A stretch of DNA of 64,000 nt from Phymatolithon calcareum (Eukaryota; Rhodophyta; Florideophyceae; Hapalidiales): positions 1,736,001 through 1,800,000 of the forward strand of contig OZ345382.1 of the NCBI GenBank assembly GCA_977006965.1, read 5' to 3'. Below the pieces are notes generated by a model. It was not told where the DNA came from. It saw only the letters and a program-made list of their open reading frames with translations, and did not search any database. A program made the position numbers and the translations under genes. Shown in pieces: positions 43,759 through 55,765 of the stretch. Positions within the stretch are counted from its first letter, which is position 1, and the number at the start of each line of letters is the position of its first letter.

Positions 43759-46465
43759 TCAGGACGCCATAGAGTCGCGGCAGGATCTGCAACGAGTCGG
43801 AAGCCAAGTGCATAGCGGATGTCTTCTAAAACGGCGCGGAACGAAAGTCTTGCTATTGCGAGGGGTTTCCGCCTTTAGAGTTGTTTTTGGCCTCATCCCA
43901 TTTTTCAAAAAGTATTTCTTTAGCCTATCGACCGTTAAACCATGAGCCAATTTTTTGAAAGCTTTCTATTTCTCAGAATCCTGGGGTTCAATTGCGTCTA
44001 AGAATACTTCCCTTGTTTCACAATTAAATTCCATAAGTCCCTTCAATCTCGCTGTCGTTGTCGCTGTGACTACTATCGTCATTCGCGCGATTTCCATCTC
44101 TACTATTGTCTACTTCGTGCTCTAAAATTATAGTACGTGAAAATCTTCGTCTCTTGATCGGTGCTCCATTGCTAATACAGTTTTCTTCAGCTTTCTCTTT
44201 ATCTGCAATTACCTCTGGGCAGCTCAACAGCCAGGCGTGTAGAATATCTTCGCAAATCTGAGATCAAAGTCGAACGTTATGCGCATCCTCGTTCAGAGGC
44301 TAATGCTAATCGATTGAAAGTGCTCGAAGGACTCTTCAACAAATTTAGCCAAATATCCGTACTGCTGCATGAACTTGCTAGCGTGGCACAACCTGGCATG
44401 TATCTTAGGCATCATTAGAGGCTGTAGATAGCAATCTCGATCCACATCAGCAGGAGGAGGGTCTCCTCTTCGCCTAATTTCAGACCCAATTGAGGCCCTC
44501 AGCTTCAAAAAAGAGCTGGCTCACTTGCTTCCACCTGTGAAGCATTTCAACATTCTATTTTCGTTGCGTGCGAAGGAAAAAGGCGAGACCTTTTTTACCG
44601 CTTTCATTCGTTCCGACATATATTTCTCCAAGCTCTTTCAAGTTCCGAGCAAGCTATGTAGTAGTAGGTAGCTCATCGACAACTCGACCCCAGTTTCGGG
44701 CATTCCCGTAGAAAAACAAGTCACAGAATTGAGCCATGTTTTCCTCAAGTTGTATCACGGGCCACCTGCAAGTGCACCAGATTAGTAGTTTTCCCTTCGA
44801 GCACCTATTTTTGATAGCGATCTTGAAAGCAACTCCATGTCAGGGCTGACGGTTTCATCTTCCATTTTTCCCACTCTAACTTTTTGTGCCAAGCTTTCAC
44901 AACCGCTTCAATGCAATGTAGTATTTTGTTCACAATTCCTAAGCGGATGTGGAGTTGTGGCAGCACAATATTCGTCACTGGCCCTCTTTGGATGCAGAAA
45001 AGGTTTTATGTTTCTTTTCTCTGCATGCGCAGTACGGCAGGCTTTCCTCTCTGATCCAGTGCTGCCTGTCGGCCAGACAATGCATCACACGTCACAATAG
45101 ATTCTTAGCATGACAGTGATAGAGATCGCAGTTCCGCAGAAGATTGGTTAAGTAGGCTTTTTTGAATGGTACACCAAGAACATGGGTACCTGCTTGATGC
45201 GCCCAAGCCTCTAGCCGACGGTACTTTAAACCGACCGTTGGGTAGGTTAATCTACTCATTATGACTGGATTTTAGAGCCATGACTTGACGTATTCTGCTT
45301 AAATAAGACCACTTCACGGCCTCGATTTTTTCCAAAGAAGGCAAACCACTAAAATATTAACCTATAAACCTGAGCGGGCATTCCGTGATATCAAAAGTGC
45401 TGCAGCAACTCTTGGTGATATTGGCAATGGAGCACCGATTATACCTAGAGCTTTCGAAAGTGGTGACGCGCGCGATATTATGGCCTCCTCCGCAGACCCA
45501 TTCGTCCTAAAGGCAGAAATAATCAGCACGGCAGCAGCTTGAGCAGGCGATTTCCCAAGCAGAACGACAAACTCTCTCAAAGCAACATTTCTACGCCTCT
45601 TCTGTCGTTCTTGGGCCTCCGAGTAGTGCTTAACAGATCGAGATAGTATAACAGTTGATGCTTCTCTGCTGCGGCAGACAAAGTGAAATGACCGATCTGC
45701 ACTGTCGTCCGGTGCTTGGTTAGGAACTTTTTTCGTAACGAGTTCAAAATTCTCAACATCTTGCTCACTCAGGAGAGAACAGATTTCTGTGCCTCTAGAG
45801 TGCATGGCAGACCCAACTGGTACTTCCTGTCCTCTTTTTGATGCACGGACACTTTCAGCGTGGCATTTCTCGCAGATATTAAAGCAGTAGTTTCGACTTT
45901 GCAGCCAAGCCACGGTCAAAAAAATATCTTTAGCTAATTCATGTAACATATTACGGCCTTCAGTATTGCAGCGGGACCAAGAATGACCCGGGTAACCGCA
46001 GTGTATCGACTTTTTCTTCATCCTTTTTCTATGCCGGGGACAGCAATGAGAGAGATCTGGAACGTAACTCATTTTTCCAAGCATATGAAGAGTTGATGAT
46101 GCGGAAGTCGTTGGTCGTTAGTGGCTCGGCTTAGGTACAGAGCTCTGTAGCGAAACCGAGTCACTAGAAGATGTCAAGCTATCGTTCAAAACGTGGTTCC
46201 CTTCCACAGATCTGTAATGGGAGGGCGGATCTGTGGATCCACAGTGTGCGCACACGTTAATCCCCTCCGATCGCCGACAAAGTACATCTCCTCCATGCAT
46301 GGACGGGATGTACTCTGCCGGGGATCGTTCAGATTTGCAAATTTGAGAGCGAATCAGAAAGATCACATTACTCAAGTGTGCAGTATAAGGATGCTGAAAT
46401 AGAGCACTACACGACAATGGGTACGAAATGATGCTAAAAATAAAATAATTTAATTTTGCGCTCAT
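43759..46465 (-). pseudogene. Decayed coding region of unknown family with zinc-binding and SAP-like parts
   Basis: From right to left: INVCAHCGSTDPPSHYRSV (about 46265), a stop, then a 240-codon open frame (46084-45362) with HCCPRHRKRMKKKSIHCGYP and FNICEKCHA (likely zinc ligands). Further frames give NPVIMSRLTYPTVGLKYRRL and AWAHQAGTHVLGVPF (about 45270-45140), then LCHASKFMQQYGYLAKFVEE and SFEHFQSIS (about 44395-44300). The end, LTVDRLKKYFLKNGMRPKTT (about 43935), has the spacing of a SAP DNA-binding motif. Stops and frame changes are common. It is probably a transposase, because EESFEHFQ-like segments occur near the C-termini of several transposases, but I cannot name it. Confidence 0.4.
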
Positions 46466-47428
46466 GTGCGCTCGAAATTCCAGAGCTTCCCCGAATCCTT
46501 ACAGTGCTCTCCATTGTAACGTGTCATAGACTTATTGGACTGTTTTGGGGTCCATCGTCATTTCTGAGTTGGAATAATTCGACAAGCGAAGAAATATTTG
46601 TGAAACCCTGCGCCTAATTATAACTATTCATAACTTTTCCCGCCAACAGCCCGATGAACGGTTTTTAGGTGTTTTGAATCATAGTGTAAGTTATGACTTT
46701 CCGCTATTTGTTTGAATTATTTTGTTTTCCCATTGCAAAACGTATGTCCATTTTGTGCAAAGATCCACTTTTTATTGCCCTGAGGGCCGGTCTATACCGG
46801 CATGTACGTGTTTGTTTGATTGTATCTTAACGAGATGCGACAAATGTTGCACCAGTCTATACCCACAGAGTCTGCATGTTTGTTGCTCATCATATTCCTA
46901 TTGCTCTGGATCATAGTCAAAATACCCAACACTGCTGAAACTGGTCTGGATATTTGGCGGAAGCGAACAAACATGAACATGGAACCATATTATTCCGGGA
47001 AACAGGTTAAATTTCCTGCTCCTGGCGTGTGTTCCTGTAAACGCATGGCGCATAATTTTTTGCATTCAATTGCCAATTCAAAATTGACAAGTCACCAAAA
47101 TTATGATAAAACTAACAAACGTGAACACGAACATGCCGGTATAGACCAGTGTTGCACGGGCCATGGGCTCGGGCTGCTGCCCGTGGGCTGGCATGGGCCA
47201 CGGGGTAGCCCGGAACCCGTCAGGCAGAAATTTTCAGACCCGTTTCAGCCGGCGACTCGTAAAAAGGATAACCGTTGGCCCGCGAGAAGCCCGTAACACG
47301 CTAAAATACGTACTACATAACCCATTGTCCATGAAACGGCGGATGTGTGAGGTTGGGTGTAGTTGGGTCATGCACAACGATAAAAACAGGCTTTACTGTA
47401 ATGGTATCGAGAAAACTATCAATCAAAT

Positions 47429-49605
47429 TTAGAACGTATCGGCGCTGCAGTCGGCTTCTGCTTCAATTTCGATCTCGGCGTCTATTACAGCGTCAAAACC
47501 AATCACAAGTTCACCTTCTATACCGTGCGACGCCGTCTCCTTGAAGTTGTAATAGATGGAGGCTATCTTATTGATGGATTCAACTCCAATACGGTTGCGT
47601 CTGTTCTTAGACACAATTCCTGTAATAAAAAAGACTCTTTCGTTTTCGATTTGCGATCCTGGGATAACCAAGATGCTTTGAGCCAGAAGTACGACATGGA
47701 GGCACCTTGTCTTTTGAGCAGCTATCCACTTGAGCACAGGCTCATATTTGTTGTATGAGGTGCACATTTTCTGGCATGATCGCAATTCATCGCGCAAAAC
47801 GAGCGCAGTCTTTTTCGTCTCATTGTCGTCACCCTGATCATCTTCGTACAGAGAGAGGAGAGCATGAGTCATCGTGCCGTCCTGGATAGGAGCATGCACG
47901 TGTGTGTGAATCGCCAATAACTTTCGCACCATCTCGTCTTGATATTTTTTGACCAACAACTTTGTGCTAGCCAACGATCTACCTGTTCGGTAATGAAGGA
48001 TACACTCCTGAGAGATGTAACGTTGGTCTAACATCATTGCTATAATGTTATGAGCAGCGAGATAATCGTACTGATCCAAATAGGCTAAATTTTTGCTCAA
48101 GCACGAGAGAGATGCACCAGATATTGCGCACGTAAGTTTGTACAACCATGATTCGACAGAGAAAGGACTGACAGACTACATATATATTGAGGCATTCGAC
48201 GCAGTTTTTCGTAGATCGACAGCGACCTGTGCTGTCGATGAGACAGCATCGAAAAGCAGCCAGATCTTTTGTCCTTGATTCAGGGTGCAACACAGCATGA
48301 GAGGTTTGGTGCACTTGAGGACCGCTTGAACAACACGCCACTCGGTTTCTGTCGGGCACCTACGCTTCAGCTCCGGTACATTTGATTGCCCACAGCATAT
48401 GTCTATTGCAGCTCGATAGTCCCAGAGTCGCTGGAACATTAACACGACACTCCCAAACCGTGTTTTCACGGGCGTGTACAGTCGTTTCGGTGGCAATCCG
48501 GCTTTTTTGCATCCATCATTCCATACACGAGCACCTTTACTGGATTTCTTTGTCCAGGTAATGACAGATTGTAACTTTGAGCGGATCGAACTGAACGACC
48601 CAAATGGACCGGTTACAGATCCAGCACCATCGTTACCAACTGCGGCACTGATAGCCTTGCTATGATGTGTGCGATGTAATTACCTGTGACAGAAGTAGCA
48701 TATCCCAACATTTCAAATGAAACTTTACCTGTGAGGTGTTGGTGGCAGCCACGCAAATTACTCCCTCCATCGTACACGCAGGCCACAGTTTTGGTTGCCA
48801 GTTCGTAGTTTTGAATGATCCCGTCCAGTTCATGAGCAATAGAGGCACCATCTGTACCGTCCATACATATCGTGCCGACAGAAAATTCATTTGGAGTATG
48901 TCCATCAGATAGTGCGTGGCACACAACCGAAAAGACATCTTTCGACCAATAGCTCATCCACAAATCAAATGAAACGGCAACAGGAGGACAAGCATTAATC
49001 TCCTTCTTACTTCGTTGCATGCCCTCGTCGACCAAGTCGACTAGAATTTTTTCTGTTAAGCGACGTCGTGAAGGCATTTTCAACTTGGAGTCGATTGAGA
49101 AAACGAGCCGATTAAACCAAGGATTATCCACAATATACATAGGAAAGAGCACCTTCCCCACCAGCAGCCCTACGTTTTGTTCGAAGGCCGCTTGCTTTGG
49201 GTCGCTCAGATCGAACGATGTTTTCCTCTTCGCTCGGAAAAGCGTCCGAATAGATTAAATTTGATTGTCCCTTTTTCTCTTCTTCGACTCGCTCTCTTCA
49301 GCAATCACTGCCTCATAAACTTCAAGGAGTTCAGCGTGATGCCGGCGAATATGACTTAGCAGATGCCTACTTTCTGTCGCCTTTCTCCATGGCATAGCTC
49401 CGTTGCTGGGGTCTTTCTCAAAGCAAACCCAACAGCGCAAATTCATCTCATTCGGGTGATAATTGGACGCGTCCAGATTTATCGCCTTGAAAAAGGCCCA
49501 ACAAGTACCAGTTTTTGCCCCACTGGAAATAGTACGCCACGATTTAGCATTTTCTCGTAGATTCTGGACGGACTCGGCCTCAGTCGGGCTTGAAGGACTG
49601 GCCAT
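47429..49605 (-). pseudogene. hAT transposase pseudogene (H1a)
   Basis: ATG at 49605 (MASPSSPTEAESVQNLREN). A BED zinc finger follows (CWVCFEKDP, then RHLLSHIRRHH), then the hAT core (VAVSFDLWMSYWSKDVFSVV; KTVACVYDGGSNLRGC; AHIIA) and the C-terminal dimerisation block (IPGSQIENERVFFITGIVSK). Compared with copy H1b there are three lesions: a stop at 49255-49257, a 1-nt deletion near 48655 and a stop at 48176-48178. The two copies complement each other's lesions, so the family's ORF can be followed along its length. The first methionine at 49668 lies in a hairpin and is less likely to be the start. Confidence 0.85.
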
Positions 49606-49628
49606 CGTTCTGGATTTGTTGACGTCAA

Positions 49629-49679
49629 CTCCGAGCGTAGTGTTTTCCGCTCGGCTAACGGGAAACACTACGCTCGGAG
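49629..49679. repeat. 17-bp-arm inverted repeat upstream of the H1a start
   Basis: CTCCGAGCGTAGTGTTT (49629-49645) and its exact complement (49663-49679) flank a 17-nt loop just before the transposase start. H1b has the same structure at about 61788-61839 with a few changes. Confidence 0.9.
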
Positions 49680-49738
49680 CTTTTCTTAGGATGCCATTCG
49701 TCAGGAGAGCTCAAACGTTCTTCGATATTGTACAACGG

Positions 49739-49863
49739 GTAACGGTTTACAAGAGGCTTCATGCTTTTCATTCAAGCAGCCATATGATAAGCCTATCGAT
49801 AGTCTTCATTCAAGCAGCGATCGCTGCTTGAATGAAGCTGTGAAGCTTTTTGTAAACCGTTAC
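49739..49863. promoter_or_regulatory. Nested palindromes in the hAT subterminal region
   Basis: GTAACGGTTTACAA at 49739-49752 is inverted at 49850-49863. Inside lie a perfect 34-bp palindrome (49804-49837, core CAGCGATCGCTG) and another copy of its half site (CATTCAAGCAGC, about 49770). H1b repeats the arrangement, with the palindrome at 61629-61662. Such subterminal repeats are where hAT transposases bind. That role here is inferred. Confidence 0.75.
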
Positions 49864-50255
49864 TCGTTTCGTTATTTTGCAGAACGTAAACGCTCTCCGT
49901 CAAGCGGCACATGCGTTGGGTGAAGAATTCTCATTTCAATGCTACAGTTTCTCATGATTGGTTTAATCCGCTGTGCCTCAGTGAGATTCGAGTACGTTGC
50001 CCGTACACGGCCCATGAAGTGTCTTGCCCTTTCGACCCGTGGCCCGCAGACGAAACTGCTAGAAGCATTGGTCTGTCCCGTGACCCTGCTGTGATACGCT
50101 AATCGCGAATGTTAGCCCGTATATTGTATGTTCCACGTTCCCAAGAAAATGCCGATGGTAACCCGTTAAATGCTGTCCTACGTAGCCGTAGCCCGCGACC
50201 CATGTAGCGCTCTAATCCCTGTGGCCCGTGCAACACTGGTATAGACCAGCCCTAA

Positions 50256-51478
50256 GTACTCTTCGCTCGCTAGGCCACATATTTTCGCATCATAGAAATG
50301 TAGTATGTAGATGGCGCGACGCGAATTTTCTAAAAATAGGACAAAAAATGCATATGAAATGGCAGCGTTGAAGCAACTTTCTTTGAGTTGCGTGCTATGT
50401 CCAGTATATCGTTCACACAGAGGGGCGATATATGATACCTGCTGAAGGAGCATTTTCTCTTTGTTTGATATTTGAAATCAGGAATCGTCCCCTTGCAATA
50501 CCCAAGCTGTTTCAAGTGCCCACATGTTAGAAATTTCGTTCTCACCATTTCGGTGAAAAGCGCCAAAATTCGGGATCCCTTTTCCTGGCATTTGCTCATC
50601 TGAGAGTTTCAGTTTCATTGGTGGCATTTTCAACCTTATTTCGTGTGCAATAAGTCAGGTACAATCTCTTTTACCCAGATCGTCCCTTCTAATCCCCAAG
50701 GGGACTGGAGGTATATCCAGATTTGAGGCTGCCCGTTTATGCTTCCAATAAAGTTTCGCTGCATTGTTGTGGCTGGCAAGTGCTGTCCTTGTTTGCGCTT
50801 CATCTGCGACATGCATAGTCACTTTATAAAATGATTCAGGAATTGAGCTCCCTTTGGTTTTCACTTGAGCAATGCATGCCGGCGAACATGCCAGGCTTAA
50901 AAAAGCTGAGAATCGTACCTCAGCTGCTAGTTCGGAAACTGTTTTGTTTCTGTCATTCGGATGTTTGCGGCTGCTCCAACTCCCATCCGATCCATATTCC
51001 ACAGTGCCGAGCACGCTGCTGAGCATAAAATTTCCGCTCAAGAAGACGTATGTAGAGTGCGGAAGCCAAAGTTGCCACAGGAAGGAACGCAGATTCCTTC
51101 CGATTTTGTGCGCTTCCTCTTCAAAAGTTATTCGCCGAAAGTAATTAATTTTTACGTAATTATCGCCTAGCATGCTTCAAGAGTCTATAAGCGCCTCGGG
51201 CTTCACGGAATTCGTCCATTTCCGTCCCCAATCTTCGCTTATTCACAAACAGTTAGATTTCTAAGTGCCTTTTTTCGTATCGAGTAAATTCGCATCATGA
51301 GAGAAAAATTCGAAACGTCGATTTGTTTGACAATTTATGAGTATTTCAAGTTTCACAAATGCTCATAACTGCGACATTGCAGCATTTTAAAAGAATTTTT
51401 GGTGTAGCTCACGGACTGATTAGACTCCACAGTACTCTACAGCGTCACCATATTTGACAACATGGAGAACGTCGAGTC
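50256..51478. other. Unassigned; one 172-codon minus ORF
   Basis: The ORF at 50655-51173 (minus, start MLGDNYVKINYFRRITFEEE) is uninterrupted but has no motif I recognise; two plus-strand ORFs overlap it. It may be a transposon fragment. The rest has only short ORFs. Confidence 0.25.
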
Positions 51479-51560
51479 CCTGTATTAGGGACCAGGCGAT
51501 ATACTAGAATGAACAAGTTACGAAAAGCTGCTCCCGTACAGTCTAAGGAGTGTAAATGAG
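51479..51560 (+). repeat. Interspersed repeat R2, copy 2
   Basis: Matches 28389-28470. Here it adjoins the left edge of LTR-like copy L3. Confidence 0.7.
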
Positions 51561-51604
51561 GGCTTTCAAATAAACAACTAAACAGTTGCGAAAAATATAT
51601 TCGA

Positions 51605-52852
51605 GGATACGCTGTGTGGGGTTGGGCCAATCTCAGCGATAGCAGCGCACGTGTCATAGTGACGCGCGATGAAGAAGGGCGAATCGAAAAGAATGGAAAA
51701 AGAACATTGGAGTAGGTGAGAACGGTGGAAACAGGTAAACAGAGATAAGCGCGACTCGCCAGAAGAAGAGCCGATGGTCGACTGGAGAAGACTCGACAGC
51801 CTCCCAGGAACTCCAGCGGTCGTGCAGGCCAGAAACGAGCGCGAGCCTTCGCCGTGGTGAGGATGGATAAGTTCGGCGATAATATCACCGACGTCGCAGT
51901 CATCTTGATGCGGACAGACGGCGGCGTCGTCCTTGATACGGCGACCTTGGCTGGGCCATCGACCTTGTAATGGACGCAAGAAAAGGTAAAATGGAAACTT
52001 GAGCCCCGTTTTCTCCGTGCTGGCTTGCACGACGAAGGTTGCGAACAAGAAGAGTGGGAAGAACTTCGTTTCCGCGTGGTCGAAGGGACGTGAAGGCGAA
52101 GTTGAGCGTGCTACGATCCGAGCATTCGAGCCGAAATCCAAAGAACTCCACATCTTCCTTTTCTCAGAGGAAGATACTAACTACCTTATATACTACAACC
52201 TACACAAAAGACAGCGATGCAGCGCATAGACACACGAGAGACATGTGTCGGTGTAGCCGTGGCCGTTGTTGATTAATCGATCACTGGCTTGCAATGGACG
52301 TCGGTCCCAATCGCATCATCAGAACATAGAACGTCACCGTCGGGGGCTACGTCTTAAGTCTCCTTTCACGAATGTGAAGGGTAAGAGATCTCGGCCGTCT
52401 CCTTATGCGGCACTCGTAAGAGTTTCAGTCTTCTTTCGAAGAACGGCTTACCTGATCTGCAGGTCCTTTGTTGTTGTCTGTTTACCTTCTTGTGTCCCCG
52501 TCTCTCTCTAACGCTAGTCACCAGCGCAATTTATACCCATCCCTGAGCTTGCGATCGCAACCTACTTGTTGCGTGTAATCATCTACAGGTATAGTGTAGT
52601 GAACTCCAAGAAAATATTATGCTCTACAAAGCGAACACGTAAGCATGAGCGCACAACGTAGTACAAGCAATAATAATATTGCTAGTATTCGATACTTGGA
52701 CAAATTCCCGTTACTGCGACACATGTGCCCATACGGCCCGCCAGATCACCTACTACGAGGAGCATGACTATTGCGATCCAAGTTGTGCGTCGTACAGTCG
52801 CGAGAGGAAAAAGCGACCGCCTTGGGACAGTGACATAACAGCGGGGGTGACA
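51605..52852 (-). mobile_element. LTR-like unit L3 with nested insertion
   Basis: Read on the minus strand it starts TGTCACCCCCGCTGTTATGT at 52852, and it aligns with L1 and L2 through the TATA-like box (GTATATAAGG, about 52190) and the CTCAACTTCGCC block to about 51610. A foreign segment is inserted at 52246-52721. It carries no gag or pol. Confidence 0.6.
52246..52721. mobile_element. 476-bp insertion with TG...CA ends (solo-LTR-like)
   Basis: It starts TGTCGG and ends GCGACA, and CATG is duplicated on both sides (52242-52245 and 52722-52725). The uninterrupted version of the flank is seen in L1 and L2. TG...CA ends with a 4-bp duplication suggest a solo LTR of another family. Confidence 0.5.
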
Positions 52853-54010
52853 TTCGGTCACGACAGAGCTCGAGCAGGTCTTCCTAAGGAAAGCCGAGGA
52901 GTATTTGCCACTAGATAACGAATGTCATATTGATTAGAGTGTGTCAAATTGCTGCAGTGACTAAGGTGTCCCGAATCCACGAGCGGGCCCTTGCTGATAT
53001 ATTCAGCATTTTAGTTTTGTAACAAAATAACGTTCACATGCCCTACACTGCGTGTTAGTCAGATAACTAGCCGCTCACTCTCTGTTCACTGACACGGGCG
53101 TGGACGGACTCTCGTCTAGTATTTTCAACCTCAGTGCACCACTACGGGACACTCTCTGTATTGCGACTACTTAAGGAAGATAGGCTTCTCCAGCAGAGGA
53201 AACTAACCATGGAAGTAAGCATCAACTTCAGCATGACGACCATCAACTAAAGATCAACCCTTTCAACAGGACGCCATCCATTGGCTACACGTTTGGTGCT
53301 GTCTGGTGGATGCTGAAAGGCGCGATGATCCAGCTGCTTGTAATGACGGGTGCGAACGGTAAGCTGTCCGCTTATGGACTCAAATATGTGTCAAGCGAAT
53401 TGGGTGCTCGTGCAAGTATGAAGCTTGCAATGCATGACCGGACATCTGCGCATGCGCGGAGACAATGCAACAAAACAGGCGTGACCCAACAAGGAGTATT
53501 GCATAGTCCTAACTTTAAGGTGGTAGAATTGTTTTTTTGGGGGGCAGCAGCGCCGTAAAAGTCAGGCTTATGAGGTTTCCGGACTTTGGGTAGAGTCACA
53601 TCCCCATCGTCTTTTCCCTCCCACATTCAGTGCGCATGATCCCCCGGCAAGTGCTACATGATGCAAGACTGCTCTTCGCCTTTGTACGTGTCACAATACT
53701 TAAGCTCCTGTTTTGCACACAGGAGTCGCAACGGCATTTAGTGTCCCATTTGCTTCTGTCACAATTCGATTGACATACAGTCACAGGCGAATGTGTTATC
53801 GCTTATAAGGCGGCAAAATATTATGGCGTACAAAATGCTGTCAGGATAGACGAATATCGCTTTAACAGATATAGAACAAATCGCCACGTGCTCGCTATAC
53901 AATCTTGTTTCATGAGTTAGCGATCACGAAGTGAAATGCTTTTGCCCCTTCCAGCCTCCTGTTCCAACAGCATTCGAGCTCCGAGAGACACCCTCGCCCT
54001 TCTGTCGTCC
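52853..54010. other. No recognisable gene
   Basis: Short ORFs only (for example 53310-53558 plus). No repeats were recognised. Confidence 0.35.
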
Positions 54011-54024
54011 TTTACCATTTTCTA

Positions 54025-54960
54025 GATGGCTTCCAGTTCAAGTACCGACCGTGTGTGTATTGGCAGCGCATGATGGCACTGCCCGGTTGTGTAAATGAAT
54101 TACGTGAATTTGCAAATCGCAAGCATGAAGATGGCACATCCAATGCGAGGCGTGCAGCAATGAAGACCGTGCGTTTTGAGACTCGGGAGGCACAAGTCAA
54201 CAGGGCGTTTCCAGGATTTTTTAAATTAGCAATAGCGGAGGCGTATTGCTTTTCTAGTGGGGGACCACCGACACGAGAGGGATTGGCAAAGAGGCACTGA
54301 TGTACACTGAAGCTCTGTAGTGAGCGAAGCAATGGACTGCGGTGCATTTGATATTCCCTATTACATTGCAAACAAAACATTGCATGAGCTAAATCATTCA
54401 TGTTCATCTGGATTGGCCAGACTGGAGTGCCACAACCTTGCACATTCCCTTCTTGCAAACTTGACAGTGTCAGTGTGTTGTACAGCAGGAGAGAAGATGA
54501 CTTTGACGGAAAGCATTTCGGAGTGTCAAGCGCTGGAGTGGACACAGGATGCAACGCTCTGATGCGGGAAGACAGCACTTGACACAAGTGCGTTGCCCGC
54601 ACTGCGGCGATGAGTTCAGGGGACTTCAGTTTTTGGACGGGGGTCCTCCCGTGCTGACAGTGACATATGCTTGCCTTCCGCAGCTCTTGCCTTCTAGGCG
54701 CCGCGATCGGGGAAAGTGACACTGCACCGGGTGTGCTCATAGCACCGTGAGAGTATCTAGCCGCACGCATCGGGACGGGGCGCAATTGCGGTCGACATTC
54801 GCCGCGGGCAAGAGCGGGACAGAAGCCGACAAGCGGCTCACTCACTCGCAACGGTGCCTGCGGACTGGCTGCGGCAGGGACCGCTGCAGTCGGCCACATG
54901 GGGACTTCGTGCGAGGTGAGTTCACTTTCACTGACAATATACAACGGTCAGCATTGGGGC
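54025..54960 (+). pseudogene. Possible decayed coding region (plus strand)
   Basis: The plus strand reads YWQRMMALPGCVNELREFAN and AFPGFFKLAIAEAYCFSSGG (54055-54297), then in another frame DIPYYIANKTLHELNHSCSS and LARLECHNLAHSLLANLTVS (54350-54480) to a stop at 54562. The residue mix is protein-like, and it is clearly more so than the long antisense ORF at 54012-54944 (minus). I do not recognise the family. Confidence 0.35.
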
Positions 54961-55004
54961 TGCAAATACGGTGCTGGATCATCAATCGGAAGGCTATCGA
55001 TTAA

Positions 55005-55765
55005 TCTAACTGCAAATTCTTAGCAGTGTTTGAATGAGTCAAACAAAGATTCAAGCAAACAAAGTTTGAAAGTTTCGCGGAAGCAAAAATGATCACGCAA
55101 TTTCAAATCGCGCGTATGAGATGCATGCACGTGGTCTGAAAACTAAGACAAGAGTTAAATATTTTATCATATTTGCTGGAATAATTGGTGGGTTTGATCG
55201 ATGTGGGATGTGATACGCTGTAGTCCAATCAGTTCACAATCATGTCCCGATCTGTCGATTTTCGATCAACGGATAGGATCGCACGGCCGGTGGACTGGGC
55301 CAAGGAATCGAGCGCGGGCGGGCGGGGAACTGGATTGTACATAATATTAAATACTGTATCGGATCGCCGCAGAAACGCAGTGCAGCGAGCGAACTGTCTT
55401 ACAGTGGGGTGGACGATCCATGTATGGCGGTTTCGAAAGCAGCGTCCGTCCGTGACACAGACACGCCGGCCGCTTTGGCGGCCGCGGGCTTGGCCGTAAC
55501 TGTACAGTACTGTAGCATGAGACTCGCTGCGCCTGTGCATACTCCACAATCCGCCGCCAACCGCCGTCGACCTTTCGATCCATCCATCTGCTTGCCTGCC
55601 TGCAGTTGCACTCGCCCTCAGCCCCAACACACCGTTTGTGCAACCCGATCTGCTCATCGCCTGCCTGCCCGATCGTCGAAAGACTTACTTTCCGAACGGC
55701 ACCCACCCGCCCGCCTGCCCCGCCCCTCCGATCTACCTCATTTCGAAACACCAATCACTTTCACC
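55005..55765. promoter_or_regulatory. Upstream region of the zinc-finger gene
   Basis: AT-rich to about 55240, then GC- and C-rich toward the gene (repeated GCCTGCCTGCC and CCACCCGCCCGCCTGCC blocks at about 55592-55725). No TATA box is obvious. Long ORFs here on both strands come from composition. Confidence 0.35.

Larger units (their letters stand above)
47147..50238 (-). mobile_element. hAT family H1, copy a
   Basis: Both ends read CAGTGTTGCACGGGCCA inward, a hAT-type terminus. Perfect 8-bp duplications GTATAGAC flank it (47139-47146 and 50239-50246). Length is 3092 bp. It lies inside the right terminal repeat of MITE M1. Confidence 0.95.
46784..50252. mobile_element. MITE M1 interrupted by hAT H1
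   Basis: The left end (GAGGGCCGGTCTATACCGGC at 46783-46802) and the reverse complement of the right end (split by the hAT element: 47110-47146 plus 50247-50254) are inverted repeats continuing through CATGTWCGTGTT. Without the hAT insert the element is about 370 bp. The interior has no coding. The superfamily is undetermined. Confidence 0.7.

Noticed and set aside
46784-46802. Assignment of MITE M1 to PIF/Harbinger from a possible 3-bp TGA/TAA duplication
   Set aside because: The same TGA precedes both copies, so it may be part of the terminal repeat; the evidence is too weak.
54012-54944. 310-codon minus-strand ORF, the longest of its neighbourhood
   Set aside because: Its translation is Ser/Pro/Ala-rich without domain structure, while the opposite strand reads like a decayed protein, so it is probably an antisense shadow.
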